Shown one piece after another: positions 23,926 through 33,164 of a stretch of DNA of 64,000 nt (position 1 is its first letter; every line of letters starts with the position of its first letter). The notes beneath the pieces were generated by a model. That model was not told the DNA's origin and did no database searches. It saw only the letters and a program-made list of their open reading frames with translations. A program made the translations under genes and the position numbers. Source of the DNA: JAVBOO01 sp031550435 (lineage in GTDB: Bacteria > Bacillota > Clostridia > Lachnospirales > WRAX01); assembly GCA_031550435.1 (NCBI GenBank), contig JAVBOO010000002.1:1-64000 (forward strand). Direction: 5' to 3'.

Positions 23926-24372
23926 TTGATAAGTAAAAGAAGAATTATTATTATGTCTAAGCTGGCTGTATACGATAAGCATGACTCGATAAAAGATTTC
24001 AGAAAAAACAATTACTTCAGGCATGACTACGTATACAAGATGAACATGTCGCTGCGCTTTTTTGTTCTTATAGGCGCGGTAATTATAGCGCTGTTTTATT
24101 TACTGCATAAACTTGCTATAAATAACATAGATATTTTCGAAATCGATATTCAAGGCGAGATAAAAGTAGTCCTGATAATTGCGGCAATTCTGTTGGTTCT
24201 GTATACAATTTTAGGTACAATAAAATTTAATCTTGACTATGAGCATACGATGAAGCGAATTAAACGTTATCAAGCTCTGCTTAACCTTTTGGACAAGAGT
24301 GAAATACCGGCGGAAGGCGGAACGGCGAAGAAGGCCGAGCCGAAAAGCCGGAGAGGGGCAGAGAAACGATAA
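23926..24372 (+). CDS. Small two-helix membrane protein of unknown function
   Basis: 148 residues. TTG 23926 has GGAG 9 bases upstream; ATG 23953 is an alternative start. Two hydrophobic helices (residues about 43-62 and 81-101) are flanked by charged segments, with a Lys/Arg-rich C-terminal tail. I do not recognise a family. It is the first gene of a run leading to cdaA, spaced 23 bases from the next membrane protein, and might be linked to c-di-AMP or wall control only by position. Confidence 0.6.
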   Translation: MISKRRIIIMSKLAVYDKHDSIKDFRKNNYFRHDYVYKMNMSLRFFVLIGAVIIALFYLLHKLAINNIDIFEIDIQGEIKVVLIIAAILLVLYTILGTIKFNLDYEHTMKRIKRYQALLNLLDKSEIPAEGGTAKKAEPKSRRGAEKR

Positions 24373-24395
24373 CGATAACCGTAGGGGGACATGTG

Positions 24396-25580
24396 ATGAA
24401 AGAACTGCTGACGGCACGCGAGATTTGTGTTAGATTTTACAAAAGATATGAAGTCATTTTTATGTTTGCTTTTAAGTTCATCGCAGCTTTGTATATTTTC
24501 AGCCTGCTTAAGGGAATAGGGAACTATCGCGGCGAATTCAACGTATTATTCGAGTCATCCTTGGCAATTCCTTTCATGCTTTTGATGAGTATTTTGTTTG
24601 CTATCTCTCCCCCGACGCTTGCTAATGCGTTAGTTGTCCTGTTCTTGCTTTTGCAAACTTCGGCATCTGCGATACCGACGGTTTATATAGGGCTGCTGCT
24701 TGTCTTGGTTCTTGTGCTTTATTGCAGGCTGTCTCCCGAAAGAAGCTTTCTTATCCTTGCCGTAATAATAGGCTACAGGTTTAACATGCCGTATATTCCC
24801 GTTTTGTTCGCGGGGTTATACTACGGCGTAACCTCGATAGTTCCGATTACAATCGGCGTTTTAATTAACAGCTTTATACCGTTTTTCGCGAACATACTGA
24901 CGACGGTTCAAGACCCGGAGAAACTAGACGTAATGCAGCTCCCGTCTCTTTTCCTTGACACATACAAGAGCGTTTTTGAAGCTTTTACGAGTGATTTCGG
25001 CTGGATTTTTACTGCATTTGTTTTTGCGATAGTCGTTATCGCGGTTTACTCCATATCAAGACTTTTTACTGATTACTGCGCGGAAATCGCGATAGCTGTC
25101 GGGGCATTTGTAAACATAGTCGGCTTCATATGCGCTAGCTCGTTTATAAAGGCGGACACAGGCGTTTTCGGTGTTATTGTTTTCACGGTTTTATCAGCGG
25201 CTATAGTCGAGTTCTTGCATTTCTTCGATATTGTGCTTGACTACGAACGACAGGAACGGGTGCAGTTTGAGGACGAGGAGAATTACTACTACGTTAAGAT
25301 TGTGCCTAAACTGATGTTTTTACCGGCAGAAGGAGAGGAAACCGGTCATGTAAAAACTGCCGGGGCAGTCAGACCGGGAAAAGGAAGATCTGCATTCGAT
25401 CTCAAGGCCTTGCTCGGACTTAGCCCGCAACCAAAGGCTCCGGCGAGACCGGCAACAAAGTTTGAAGACGACGATACTGACGACGACATGAAAGAAGAAA
25501 GGCTGCCGTTGCGAAAAGCCGCAGAAAGGCCGTCCCTTCCTCCGTTAAAGTTCGATAAAGAGTCTGAGGATGAGGAATAA
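24396..25580 (+). CDS. Polytopic membrane protein with an acidic cytoplasmic tail
   Basis: 394 residues from ATG 24396 (GGGGG upstream); a GTG three bases earlier is possible. About eight or nine transmembrane helices fill residues 20-280, including clusters such as VYIGLLLVLVLVLY. They are followed by a soluble tail of about 115 residues rich in Pro, Lys and Asp/Glu (DDDTDDDMKEE). I do not recognise the family or see a catalytic motif. It lies 108 bases upstream of cdaA on the same strand, so it is a candidate partner of the cyclase. Confidence 0.65.
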   Translation: MKELLTAREICVRFYKRYEVIFMFAFKFIAALYIFSLLKGIGNYRGEFNVLFESSLAIPFMLLMSILFAISPPTLANALVVLFLLLQTSASAIPTVYIGLLLVLVLVLYCRLSPERSFLILAVIIGYRFNMPYIPVLFAGLYYGVTSIVPITIGVLINSFIPFFANILTTVQDPEKLDVMQLPSLFLDTYKSVFEAFTSDFGWIFTAFVFAIVVIAVYSISRLFTDYCAEIAIAVGAFVNIVGFICASSFIKADTGVFGVIVFTVLSAAIVEFLHFFDIVLDYERQERVQFEDEENYYYVKIVPKLMFLPAEGEETGHVKTAGAVRPGKGRSAFDLKALLGLSPQPKAPARPATKFEDDDTDDDMKEERLPLRKAAERPSLPPLKFDKESEDEE

Positions 25581-25688
25581 TCGGCAATAACAGGAGAAAA
25601 GTCATTTGTAACGTGATTGTTCCCTCCGCCGGCGCGGCGGTCTTTGTAGTGCCGGAGCAATAGTATACTATTATAGGCAGGTGTTGTT

Positions 25689-26573
25689 ATGGGTCAGCTA
25701 AGCGATTTTTTTCAGACATTCGACTTTTCCGTTCTCAGGCTACCTACTATCGGGTTTAATACCGCTATAGAGATACTAATAATGACTTACGTTGTATACA
25801 AATTTGTCAAGTGGGTGCAGAGAACTACCGCTTGGGCGCTGTTTAGAGGAATATTCCTTATATTCCTTGTCAGTGTGCTGTCGTATTTTTTGAGGCTGCA
25901 TACTCTTTCGTGGATTATATCCAACACTTTTTCTGTCGGCATAATAGCTCTGATCGTTATTTTTCAGCCGGAACTCAGAAGTGCGCTTGAAAGGATAGGA
26001 AAAAATCAACTGGCCAGACTTGTTGTTCCGCAGAGCAACACCGGAGACGCGCTTTCGCCCGACTCTGCGGAAGCAGTGATAAAAGCTGCCTTAGATATGT
26101 CGGCAGAAAAAACAGGAGCATTTATTGTTATAGAACGCACCGTAAGCTTGGGTGAATATGAATCAACCGGCGTAAGGCTTGATGCAGACATCACTTCTCA
26201 GCTTTTAGAGAATATATTTGTAGATAAAACCCCTCTTCATGACGGGGCGGTCATCATTAGAGGAAACAAGATTGTTTCCGCAAGTTGCATTATGACGCTG
26301 ACAAAAAAAGAAATCGGAGCGGAATACGGTACTCGCCACAGAGCGGCAGTCGGGACAAGTGAGGTAACCGATGCCGATATAATCGTGGTTTCCGAAGAAA
26401 CGGGAAAAATCTCGTTCGCAAAAGAAGGAGAGCTTTATAAAAATCTCGGCAGAACCGATCTTGAAAAGATACTGCTAAATAATCAAAGTCCGTCTAAGCG
26501 TAAAGGTCTTTGGAAAGGATGGGGATATCATGAAAAAATTAACAGAGATATTCACAAAGGACCCTATTCTTAA
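25689..26573 (+). CDS. cdaA: Diadenylate cyclase CdaA
   Basis: 294 residues with three N-terminal transmembrane helices (to about residue 80) and a DAC domain that makes cyclic di-AMP from two ATP. The catalytic motifs DGAVII (in LHDGAVIIRGNKI) and RHR (in GTRHRAAVGTSE) are intact. Cyclic di-AMP controls potassium, osmolyte uptake and wall integrity. The end overlaps cdaR by 44 bases, and glmM follows, the conserved Firmicutes order. Confidence 0.96.
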   Translation: MGQLSDFFQTFDFSVLRLPTIGFNTAIEILIMTYVVYKFVKWVQRTTAWALFRGIFLIFLVSVLSYFLRLHTLSWIISNTFSVGIIALIVIFQPELRSALERIGKNQLARLVVPQSNTGDALSPDSAEAVIKAALDMSAEKTGAFIVIERTVSLGEYESTGVRLDADITSQLLENIFVDKTPLHDGAVIIRGNKIVSASCIMTLTKKEIGAEYGTRHRAAVGTSEVTDADIIVVSEETGKISFAKEGELYKNLGRTDLEKILLNNQSPSKRKGLWKGWGYHEKINRDIHKGPYS

Positions 26574-27852
26574 GATCGGCGCACTTTTGACCAGTATACT
26601 GATTTGGTTTATTTGTATGAATATAACCGATCCGGTTGAAAAGCGTCCTTTTCAGGTCGGACTCATTTTGATGAACGAAACCGCGTTAAGCGGAAACCAA
26701 AGAGTGCTTATGAACGGCAGCAGTCTTTCAGGAAAGCCTATAACCGTGACGCTCGAAGGGCCGAGAAGCGCTCTTGATTCACTTGACCGCGCCAGACTTT
26801 CCGCATACATCGATTTTAAACTTGCCGAGATATTGTATGCCCCGCAAACGAACGAGCCGATAACCGCTTCGGTACGCTCCGATCTGCCGCCCGAGATATC
26901 CAGTAAGGGCATACAAGTCACGAATATAAGCCCCAGTACAGTCGATATAAGCCTTGATAAGATAGTTACGATGACCAAGGCGATTACGAAGAATATAATC
27001 GGCGATGTGGCCGACGGATACAAGAGCAGGGCTGTTGTAATTACCCCTGAAACTATATATATAACGGGACCGCAGCTCAGTCTGGCAAACATAGGCTCTG
27101 TCAGAGCCGAATATGACTTAAACAGCGCGACTGAAAATGTACACGATACGGCGAAAATCAAGCTTTACGACTGGGAGGGCAAAGTTTTCACGGACGATTC
27201 CGTTAGCTTGAGCGATGAAGACGTGTCGATAGATGTTGAGGTAAACAGAATTGCCAAGATTCCTGTTACTCAGCCGGAAATTGTGGGAACTATCCCCGAT
27301 AACTATGAAATCAGCATAGAATACGAGCCGAGATATATCGAAATCGTCGGAAGCGAGGAAGAACTTAAAAATATTAAGTTTATTACTCCCGAAAGAATCG
27401 ATGTGACGGGGTTTACCGAAAGCAAGGACTTAAAGCTCGATATTAGAGGTCAGTTCATCAACACAGGCCTAGATGTTGTTGACGGTTCGACTTATACGCT
27501 TGATGTTCATGTAATAGTTAACAAGCTTATCGAGGCGGAATATGTTATACCTATCGATAAGGTTAATATTAGCGGTTATACGAACGATACAGAAATTAGT
27601 GCGGATAGTGTTGCCGTAACACTGAAGGGCATTGAGTCTGTCATTAACGCGTTGACACCCGAGAAAATAAACGCATGGATAGTGCTTGACCATCTTGAAC
27701 CCGGCGAGCACAGGATAAAAGTTACATTTGTGGTTCCGACAAACGTCGAAATAGTATCAGATGATCTATATATCGACGTTTTGATAAAAGCTCAGGATGA
27801 GGAAGCCGAAACGGCACAGGATACAGAAAATCCTGCGACAGAAACACCTTAG
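26530..27852 (+). CDS. cdaR: CdaR, YbbR-domain regulator of CdaA
   Basis: 440 residues: one N-terminal transmembrane helix (residues about 13-32) and an extracellular part composed of YbbR repeats (about four beta-rich units, each with a pattern like PVEKRPFQV... or KAITKNIIGDVADGYK... or KIPVTQPEIVGTIPDNYE). It modulates CdaA from outside the membrane. The C-terminus ends in an acidic, Thr-rich tail. An AAGGATGGGGA ribosome site lies inside cdaA. Confidence 0.92.
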   Translation: MKKLTEIFTKDPILKIGALLTSILIWFICMNITDPVEKRPFQVGLILMNETALSGNQRVLMNGSSLSGKPITVTLEGPRSALDSLDRARLSAYIDFKLAEILYAPQTNEPITASVRSDLPPEISSKGIQVTNISPSTVDISLDKIVTMTKAITKNIIGDVADGYKSRAVVITPETIYITGPQLSLANIGSVRAEYDLNSATENVHDTAKIKLYDWEGKVFTDDSVSLSDEDVSIDVEVNRIAKIPVTQPEIVGTIPDNYEISIEYEPRYIEIVGSEEELKNIKFITPERIDVTGFTESKDLKLDIRGQFINTGLDVVDGSTYTLDVHVIVNKLIEAEYVIPIDKVNISGYTNDTEISADSVAVTLKGIESVINALTPEKINAWIVLDHLEPGEHRIKVTFVVPTNVEIVSDDLYIDVLIKAQDEEAETAQDTENPATETP

Positions 27853-27920
27853 GAGCATAGAAACGGTTCAAAAAAAGCATTAAATGGGCCGAAATCAAAG
27901 ACAGATTTATGGGGGTATAT

Positions 27921-29270
27921 ATGGGTAGATTATTCGGTACTGACGGCGTAAGAGGTTTGGCAAATTCATTCCTGACGCCGGAGCTTGCGTTTGATTTGGG
28001 AAGAGCGGGTGCATATGTACTGACGAAAAAGTTCAAACACTCACCGAAAATCGTAATCGGTACAGATACGAGATTATCGGGGGATATGCTTAAGGCCGCG
28101 CTTACGGCGGGCATGACATCCGTCGGAGCTTCCGTAACGGATGCGGGCAATATCCCGACTCCGGCGATAGCATATATAGCAAAGAAGCATTTCGATGCCG
28201 GAGTTATGATTTCCGCATCACACAACAAGTTTTGCGATAACGGCATAAAGTTTTTCAGCAGTGACGGATTCAAGCTGTCCGACGAACTCGAAAACGAGAT
28301 TGAAGAATATATTTTTGACAAAAAGTCCGAGATACCGAGATCTGTTAACGAAGATATCGGGACGTTTGAGATCTGTGAATATTTCCTTGACGATTATACG
28401 GATTACCTTGTTGAGACTGCCGAAGGAACAAAACTCGGGGGGCTAAAAATAGCGCTCGACTGCTCTAACGGGGCAACGTTTGAATCAGCTCCGCTTGTGT
28501 TTCACATGCTTGATGCTGATGTGTTTGTCACTGCGAATGAGCCGGACGGCATCAATATCAATGACGGCGTCGGCTCCACTCATATCGAACATCTTACGGA
28601 ATTTGTAAAGGAATGCGGAGCGGATGTTGGTTTCGCCTTTGACGGAGACGGAGACAGGCTGATCTGTGTCGACGAAAACGGAAACGTAGTTGACGGCGAC
28701 ATGGTCATGAGTATACTTGCCCATGACATGAAAAATAACGGAAAGCTTAACAAAAACACCGTTGTAGCAACCGTTATGAGTAATCTTGGATTTTTCAACG
28801 GCTGCCAAAAGCACGATATTGAGACTGTAGCAACAAAAGTCGGAGACAGATATGTGCTTGAAAAAATGCTGGAGGACGGCTATAATATCGGCGGCGAACA
28901 ATCGGGCCACATTATTCTTACAGACTACGGAACAACGGGAGACGGAACACTCACCGCTGTACAGCTTGCGAAGTGCATTAAGCTTTCCGGAAAAAAACTT
29001 TCCGAGCTTAACACCGTTATGAAGCTTTTGCCGCAAGTTCTCGTAAACGCGAAAATACCCAACGATAAAAAACAGGACTGCATGGTTAACCCGGAAATAG
29101 CAGCCAGGATAAAAGAGTTGGAGCAAAAATATTCCGGTTCAGGCAGAGTTCTTACCCGCCCTTCGGGAACAGAGGCGCTTGTCAGGGTAATGATTGAAGG
29201 CGAAAATTTAGAAGAAATCGGTAATGACGCGAAAGAGCTTGCCGGCTTTATGGAAGCGTATTATAATTAG
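27921..29270 (+). CDS. glmM: Phosphoglucosamine mutase
   Basis: 449 residues. It converts glucosamine 6-phosphate to glucosamine 1-phosphate for peptidoglycan. The start MGRLFGTDGVRG is the family N-terminus; ATG 27921 has GGGGGTA upstream, and an ATG at 27909 adds only four residues. The phosphoserine loop is GVMISASHNKFCDNGIKFF, the metal loop AFDGDGDRL and the sugar loop GGEQSGH, and the phosphate loop is RPSGTEALVR. GlmM is known to restrain CdaA in other Firmicutes, consistent with the shared locus. Confidence 0.96.
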   Translation: MGRLFGTDGVRGLANSFLTPELAFDLGRAGAYVLTKKFKHSPKIVIGTDTRLSGDMLKAALTAGMTSVGASVTDAGNIPTPAIAYIAKKHFDAGVMISASHNKFCDNGIKFFSSDGFKLSDELENEIEEYIFDKKSEIPRSVNEDIGTFEICEYFLDDYTDYLVETAEGTKLGGLKIALDCSNGATFESAPLVFHMLDADVFVTANEPDGININDGVGSTHIEHLTEFVKECGADVGFAFDGDGDRLICVDENGNVVDGDMVMSILAHDMKNNGKLNKNTVVATVMSNLGFFNGCQKHDIETVATKVGDRYVLEKMLEDGYNIGGEQSGHIILTDYGTTGDGTLTAVQLAKCIKLSGKKLSELNTVMKLLPQVLVNAKIPNDKKQDCMVNPEIAARIKELEQKYSGSGRVLTRPSGTEALVRVMIEGENLEEIGNDAKELAGFMEAYYN

Positions 29271-29347
29271 AGTGCCTGTAAATTCAACTCGAGACTTTAT
29301 TACTATAACAATCAAAGTCTCTCAAATATAAAACAAATGGAGCAAAT

Positions 29348-30049
29348 ATGAAAACTTTCGGTATTATCGGTGCTATGGAAGAAGAAGTGAGCGGAATCAA
29401 GGAAAAAATGCAGATCGTCAATATAAAGACTTTGGTCGGCATTGAGTTCTGTCTCGGAAAAATAGCCGGTAACACGGTTGTGCTCGTACGCTCCGGGATA
29501 GGCAAGGTAAACGCGGCAATTTGCGCTCAAGTTCTTGTTGATCTGTACGCAGTTGACTTTATTATTAACGTCGGAGTCGCAGGAGCGTGTGACGAAAAGC
29601 TCAATGTCGGCGATTTGGTCATTTCGAGTGATTTGGTGCAGCACGATTTTGATACTACCGCCTTCGGTGACCCAATCGGGACTATACCTCGCATGGGCAT
29701 GAGGTTTTTTAAAGCAGACGAAGAACTTGTACAACTAATCAGCGCTCAGGCAAAGACCTGCATAGACGAATCCCGTATGTATATCGGAAGGATTGCTTCC
29801 GGCGATGTATTTGTTTCTAGTTCTGAGCAAAAAAGGAGTATCAAGAAGTCAGTAAACCCTCTATGTGTTGAAATGGAAGGTGCTGCCATAGCTCAAGCCT
29901 GCGTGCTGAACATGATTCCGTTTGCTGTATTGAGGTTGATATCCGATAACTCCGACAATAATGCAAATGTATCGTTTGCCGAGTTTATAAAGGACGGAAC
30001 GAAGCTAACCGCAAAGATTATTACGGATTTGATAGAAAATTACAAATAA
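29348..30049 (+). CDS. mtnN: 5'-methylthioadenosine/S-adenosylhomocysteine nucleosidase
   Basis: 233 residues, cleaving MTA and SAH to adenine and the thioribose product. The start MKTFGIIGAMEEEV, RSGIGKVNAA, NVGVAGA, and the substrate motif VEMEGAAIAQAC with DNSDNNANVSFAEF are typical. It removes products of SAM-dependent enzymes, including the radical-SAM proteins of this window, and its adenine can be salvaged by Apt. Confidence 0.95.
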   Translation: MKTFGIIGAMEEEVSGIKEKMQIVNIKTLVGIEFCLGKIAGNTVVLVRSGIGKVNAAICAQVLVDLYAVDFIINVGVAGACDEKLNVGDLVISSDLVQHDFDTTAFGDPIGTIPRMGMRFFKADEELVQLISAQAKTCIDESRMYIGRIASGDVFVSSSEQKRSIKKSVNPLCVEMEGAAIAQACVLNMIPFAVLRLISDNSDNNANVSFAEFIKDGTKLTAKIITDLIENYK

Positions 30050-30077
30050 GTCACTAATGAAAAACAGGAGGATAAAA

Positions 30078-30449
30078 ATGCTGAGATTTTTTAAATGTCA
30101 TAAATGCGGCAATATTGTTGAACTTGTAAAGGACGGCGGCGGTGAACTAAACTGCTGCGGAGAAGCTATGATGGAGTTACTTGCCAACACCGTTGACGCT
30201 TCGAACGAAAAACATATACCTTTTGTGCAGACTGTTGACGGAAAGATAGTAGCTAAGACCGGCTCAACTACACATCCGATGGAGGAGAAGCACTACATTG
30301 AGTGGATACTTTTTGACGACGGAACAAGCATAAAGAAGTTTGCCCTTAAGCCCGGAGAAGAGCCTGTAGCTATGATTGACCAGGTCGAAAAGTGCACAGT
30401 CTACTCATATTGCAATCTCCACGGTTTATGGAAATCAAACTTTTCGTAA
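30078..30449 (+). CDS. dfx: Desulfoferrodoxin (superoxide reductase)
   Basis: 123 residues from ATG 30078, preceded by AGGAGG; an upstream ATG at 30057 overlaps that ribosome site. The N-terminal desulforedoxin centre uses Cys7, Cys10, Cys26 and Cys27. The catalytic iron is bound by His46 (EKHIPF), His66 and His72 (THPMEEKH), Cys112 and His115 (YCNLH). It reduces superoxide to peroxide without making oxygen, a typical defence of anaerobes. Confidence 0.95.
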   Translation: MLRFFKCHKCGNIVELVKDGGGELNCCGEAMMELLANTVDASNEKHIPFVQTVDGKIVAKTGSTTHPMEEKHYIEWILFDDGTSIKKFALKPGEEPVAMIDQVEKCTVYSYCNLHGLWKSNFS

Positions 30450-30461
30450 AACTTTAAAATT

Positions 30462-30492
30462 ATCGTTTAAGCCTTTTGTTGTTTAAACGACT
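30462..30492 (+). terminator. Imperfect hairpin behind dfx (family E half-site)
   Basis: TCGTTTAA and TTTAAACGA can pair around CCTTTTGTT, followed by CTGTAAAGC. The right arm resembles the family E palindrome. There is no T run, so termination is doubtful. Confidence 0.35.
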
Positions 30493-30572
30493 GTAAAGCT
30501 GCGTTGAAAGCGACAGGTAAAGTAAGAGCTTAACTGCCGTTTTGGCAGACTGTGTAAGTTAGGAGATACTAA

Positions 30573-31097
30573 ATGTCAAATCCCGCTGTAAAAGAAGCGC
30601 TCTCATGGATAAAGATTCTTGTCGCGGCTGTGTGTTTTGCGCTTATCATTAATAACTTCGTTATTGTAAACGCCACTGTTCCGACAGGCTCGATGATGGA
30701 CACTATACCCGAAAAAAGCAGAATCGTTGCGTTTAGACTTTCATATTTGTTCAGCGACCCTAAGCGGCTTGATGTTGTCGTATTCAAGTATCCCGATAAC
30801 GAAAAAGAGCTGTATGTAAAACGTATCATTGGTATGCCCGGTGACAAAGTCGAAATAATTGACGGCAAGGTTTTTATCAATAACTCGGTTGACCCTCTTC
30901 CCGACGGCTTTGTAAGAGGACTTCCTCTAGGGAGTTATGGCCCGTACTATGTGCCCGAAGGCTGTTACTTCATGATGGGTGACAACCGTAATAATTCCGA
31001 AGACTCAAGATTCTGGATACACACCTTTCTCGAAAGAAGCAAGATATTGGGCAAGGCTGTAGTTTGTTACTATCCCGAAATTAAACTAATCGAATAA
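30573..31097 (+). CDS. lepB: Signal peptidase I
   Basis: 174 residues with one N-terminal membrane helix (residues about 13-33). Catalytic Ser40 lies in PTGSMMDT and Lys83 in YVKRIIGMPGD; the GDNRNNSEDSR box is present. It cleaves signal peptides of exported proteins outside the membrane. Size and single helix are typical of clostridial type I enzymes. GGAG lies 8 bases upstream of the ATG. A DUF1858 gene follows after 10 bases. Confidence 0.95.
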   Translation: MSNPAVKEALSWIKILVAAVCFALIINNFVIVNATVPTGSMMDTIPEKSRIVAFRLSYLFSDPKRLDVVVFKYPDNEKELYVKRIIGMPGDKVEIIDGKVFINNSVDPLPDGFVRGLPLGSYGPYYVPEGCYFMMGDNRNNSEDSRFWIHTFLERSKILGKAVVCYYPEIKLIE

Positions 31098-31107
31098 GGA
31101 GAAAAAA

Positions 31108-31314
31108 ATGATTGAAGTTACAAAAGACATGCTGATTGGCGACATACTCAGAAAAAACATGGAAATCGCGCCTATATTGATGAAGGCAGGTATGCACTGT
31201 CTCGGTTGTCCTTCGGCCCAGAGCGAGTCTCTTGAAGAAGCCGCTGCCGTACACGGTATAGACATCGAAGCTCTTGTAAATGAAATTAACGCGTTTTGCG
31301 CAAGTGCAGAGTAG
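31108..31314 (+). CDS. DUF1858 small redox-associated protein
   Basis: 68 residues matching the short DUF1858 family (ScdA N-terminal-like): VTKDMLIGDILRKN, then GMHCLGCPSAQSESLEEAA with the conserved CxxC-like pair (HCLGC), and GIDIEALVNEIN. Members are found in anaerobes near iron-sulphur or hybrid-cluster proteins; the molecular role is unknown. It shares a transcript with lepB. Confidence 0.88.
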   Translation: MIEVTKDMLIGDILRKNMEIAPILMKAGMHCLGCPSAQSESLEEAAAVHGIDIEALVNEINAFCASAE

Positions 31315-31344
31315 TATTGAGTATAAAAGCTGAAAACAACTTTT

Positions 31345-31383
31345 AAGGGCTTCCGGAGAATTCTTCTCAGGGAAGCCCTTTAT
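31345..31383. terminator. Hairpin between the converging lepB and VWA genes
   Basis: AAGGGCTTCC / GGAAGCCCTT, 10 bp perfect, with an inner GAGAA/TTCTC stem, then TATCG. It can serve both strands. Confidence 0.7.
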
Positions 31384-31408
31384 CGTAAGCTTATCCGACT
31401 ATGGACAT

Positions 31409-31468
31409 GTCGAAAAATTGCCTTGCGGCTTTCCTTTGAAAATGGAAAAGCACCATTTTCCAAGGAAC
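31409..31468 (+). repeat. Repeat family D, copy D2
   Basis: TGTCGAAAAATTGCCTTGCGG, then CCTTTGAAAATGG (31433-31445) and CCATTTTCCAAGG (31453-31465), a 13-bp inverted repeat with one G-T mismatch, loop AAAAGCA. It matches D1 closely. Confidence 0.7.
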
Positions 31469-31521
31469 TATAGGCTTTAAGGTTGAATTCACTATAACGG
31501 AGTTTCGTTGCCGTAAACTCG

Positions 31522-33090
31522 CTATTTGCTTATCGATTTAGCTTTGTTAACAAGCTTGACAAATTCGCCTCTGTAACCTCTTGTATCAATACCCTTTGAG
31601 CCTTGAGCGGCATCGGCTATTTCTCCGAGTGAAATACCATCACTGTACGCAGAATCTCTGAGTAAGTCGCCAAAAGCCGCAACACTCGATGCAAAGACAA
31701 AATCAGAGGTGTTTTTAGCTAAAAACCTGTCTAAAGTGACATGGTGGGTCAACTCTTTTGCCTCGTTATTGCCCGGGTCCTTGTATCTGATTCTGACATC
31801 GAAACAGTTTTCCTCTTTTGCAGATGCGAGAGTGTCTTGGTTATCTAAAAGCTCTAATTCAAACATTACGACAACATCTGTACCGATGCCGATTTCTCCG
31901 GCGTCTTTTTTGTCGTCGAGGAAGTCTTCGTTATTCATCATTCGGTTTTCGTAGCCGATTAGCCTGTAGCTTTTAACAAGTTCCGGGTTAAACTCGATTT
32001 GAGCCTTTACGTCATTTGCGACCGTAAACAGGTTCGTTCCGGCTTCTTTGACCAGTACTTTGCCGGCAGCCTGAACGCTGTCTATATAGCTGTAGTTACC
32101 GTTGCCGTTTTTTGAGAGTGTCTCCATTATGTCATCGCGTACATTGCCGGTTCCGAAGCCAAGAACGCTCAGAAACACGCCGGATTCCCTTTTGCCGGAA
32201 ATAAGGCTGTTCAACCCGTTCAAATCCGATATTCCGACGTTAAAGTCGCCGTCAGTTGCAAGTATTACACGGTTGTTTCCGCCTTTTTTATAATTTTTCT
32301 CACAGAGACTGTATGCCGTGTTGATTCCGTCTGCGCCGGCTGTACTTCCGCCTGCGCTCAGAGTTTCGATAGCGTTGAGTATTAAGTCCTGATTGTCACC
32401 GCTTATCGAATCTAAAACAATTTCCGAGCTTCCGGCATACGTGACGAGTGAAACCGTGTCATTTTCACCGAGATTTTCAACCAAAAGCCTGAATGCCGAT
32501 TTTAGAAGCGGAAGTTTGTCATAAGAATCCATCGAGCCGGAGGTATCAATTAAAAATGTCAGATTGCTTGGAGGAAGCTGTGTTCTGTCAAAATCCGCGG
32601 TCTTAACTCTGATAAATGCCATATGTTTTCCTTCGCCGTAAACAGATGGGCCAAGTTCGGCATATATTGCAAACGGACTTTCTTCCGTGAACAGAAGTTC
32701 CCCGTCGTAGTCAAAATAGTTGATAAGCTCCTCTGTGCGCACGGCATCGGACGGGGGAAGCTGTCCGCTGTCTATATAGCGTTTGACGTTGTTGTATGCA
32801 GCGGTGTCGACCTTAAGCGAAAACGTGAGCATTGCGTTCTCCGAGGTATCAACAACCGAGTTCTCGGAAATTTTTAGATAGCCCTCAGAGGACGGGGCAA
32901 GGTAAAGTTCTTTATTGGAATCGAGTCTGTAAGCATATTCCATGTCCGGCTCGGCTGTCGCCGAAACCTCTCCCTTACTTAGGCCATCCGTCTCATTGTA
33001 TGCTTTACCCGGAGTATCCTCCGATTTAGTGGAACAACCCGAAGCAAGAATCAGTGCCGCTGCCAAAAATACTGACAATTTTTTCTTCAT
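31522..33090 (-). CDS. VWA-domain lipoprotein (YfbK-like)
   Basis: 522 residues. A signal peptide ends at a lipobox-like ASGC with Cys19. The order is an N-terminal von Willebrand-associated region (TFSLKVDTAAYNNVKRYID...VRTEELINYFDYD), a VWA domain with the metal site DTSGSM near residue 181 and a later TDGDFNVG, and a C-terminal DUF3520-like part (RIRYKDPGNNEAKELTHHV). It should be tethered outside the cell and bind a partner through the metal site. It is the third gene after an ECF sigma factor and its probable anti-sigma factor, and so is likely a product of that regulon. The precise function is unknown. Confidence 0.85.
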   Translation of the reverse strand: MKKKLSVFLAAALILASGCSTKSEDTPGKAYNETDGLSKGEVSATAEPDMEYAYRLDSNKELYLAPSSEGYLKISENSVVDTSENAMLTFSLKVDTAAYNNVKRYIDSGQLPPSDAVRTEELINYFDYDGELLFTEESPFAIYAELGPSVYGEGKHMAFIRVKTADFDRTQLPPSNLTFLIDTSGSMDSYDKLPLLKSAFRLLVENLGENDTVSLVTYAGSSEIVLDSISGDNQDLILNAIETLSAGGSTAGADGINTAYSLCEKNYKKGGNNRVILATDGDFNVGISDLNGLNSLISGKRESGVFLSVLGFGTGNVRDDIMETLSKNGNGNYSYIDSVQAAGKVLVKEAGTNLFTVANDVKAQIEFNPELVKSYRLIGYENRMMNNEDFLDDKKDAGEIGIGTDVVVMFELELLDNQDTLASAKEENCFDVRIRYKDPGNNEAKELTHHVTLDRFLAKNTSDFVFASSVAAFGDLLRDSAYSDGISLGEIADAAQGSKGIDTRGYRGEFVKLVNKAKSISK

Positions 33091-33164
33091 AATACACGCT
33101 CCTTAAGAGATTTTTTTGTTTCCTATGATAAATAAACCTCTTAAAAATTAAAAGCTTACAAATC

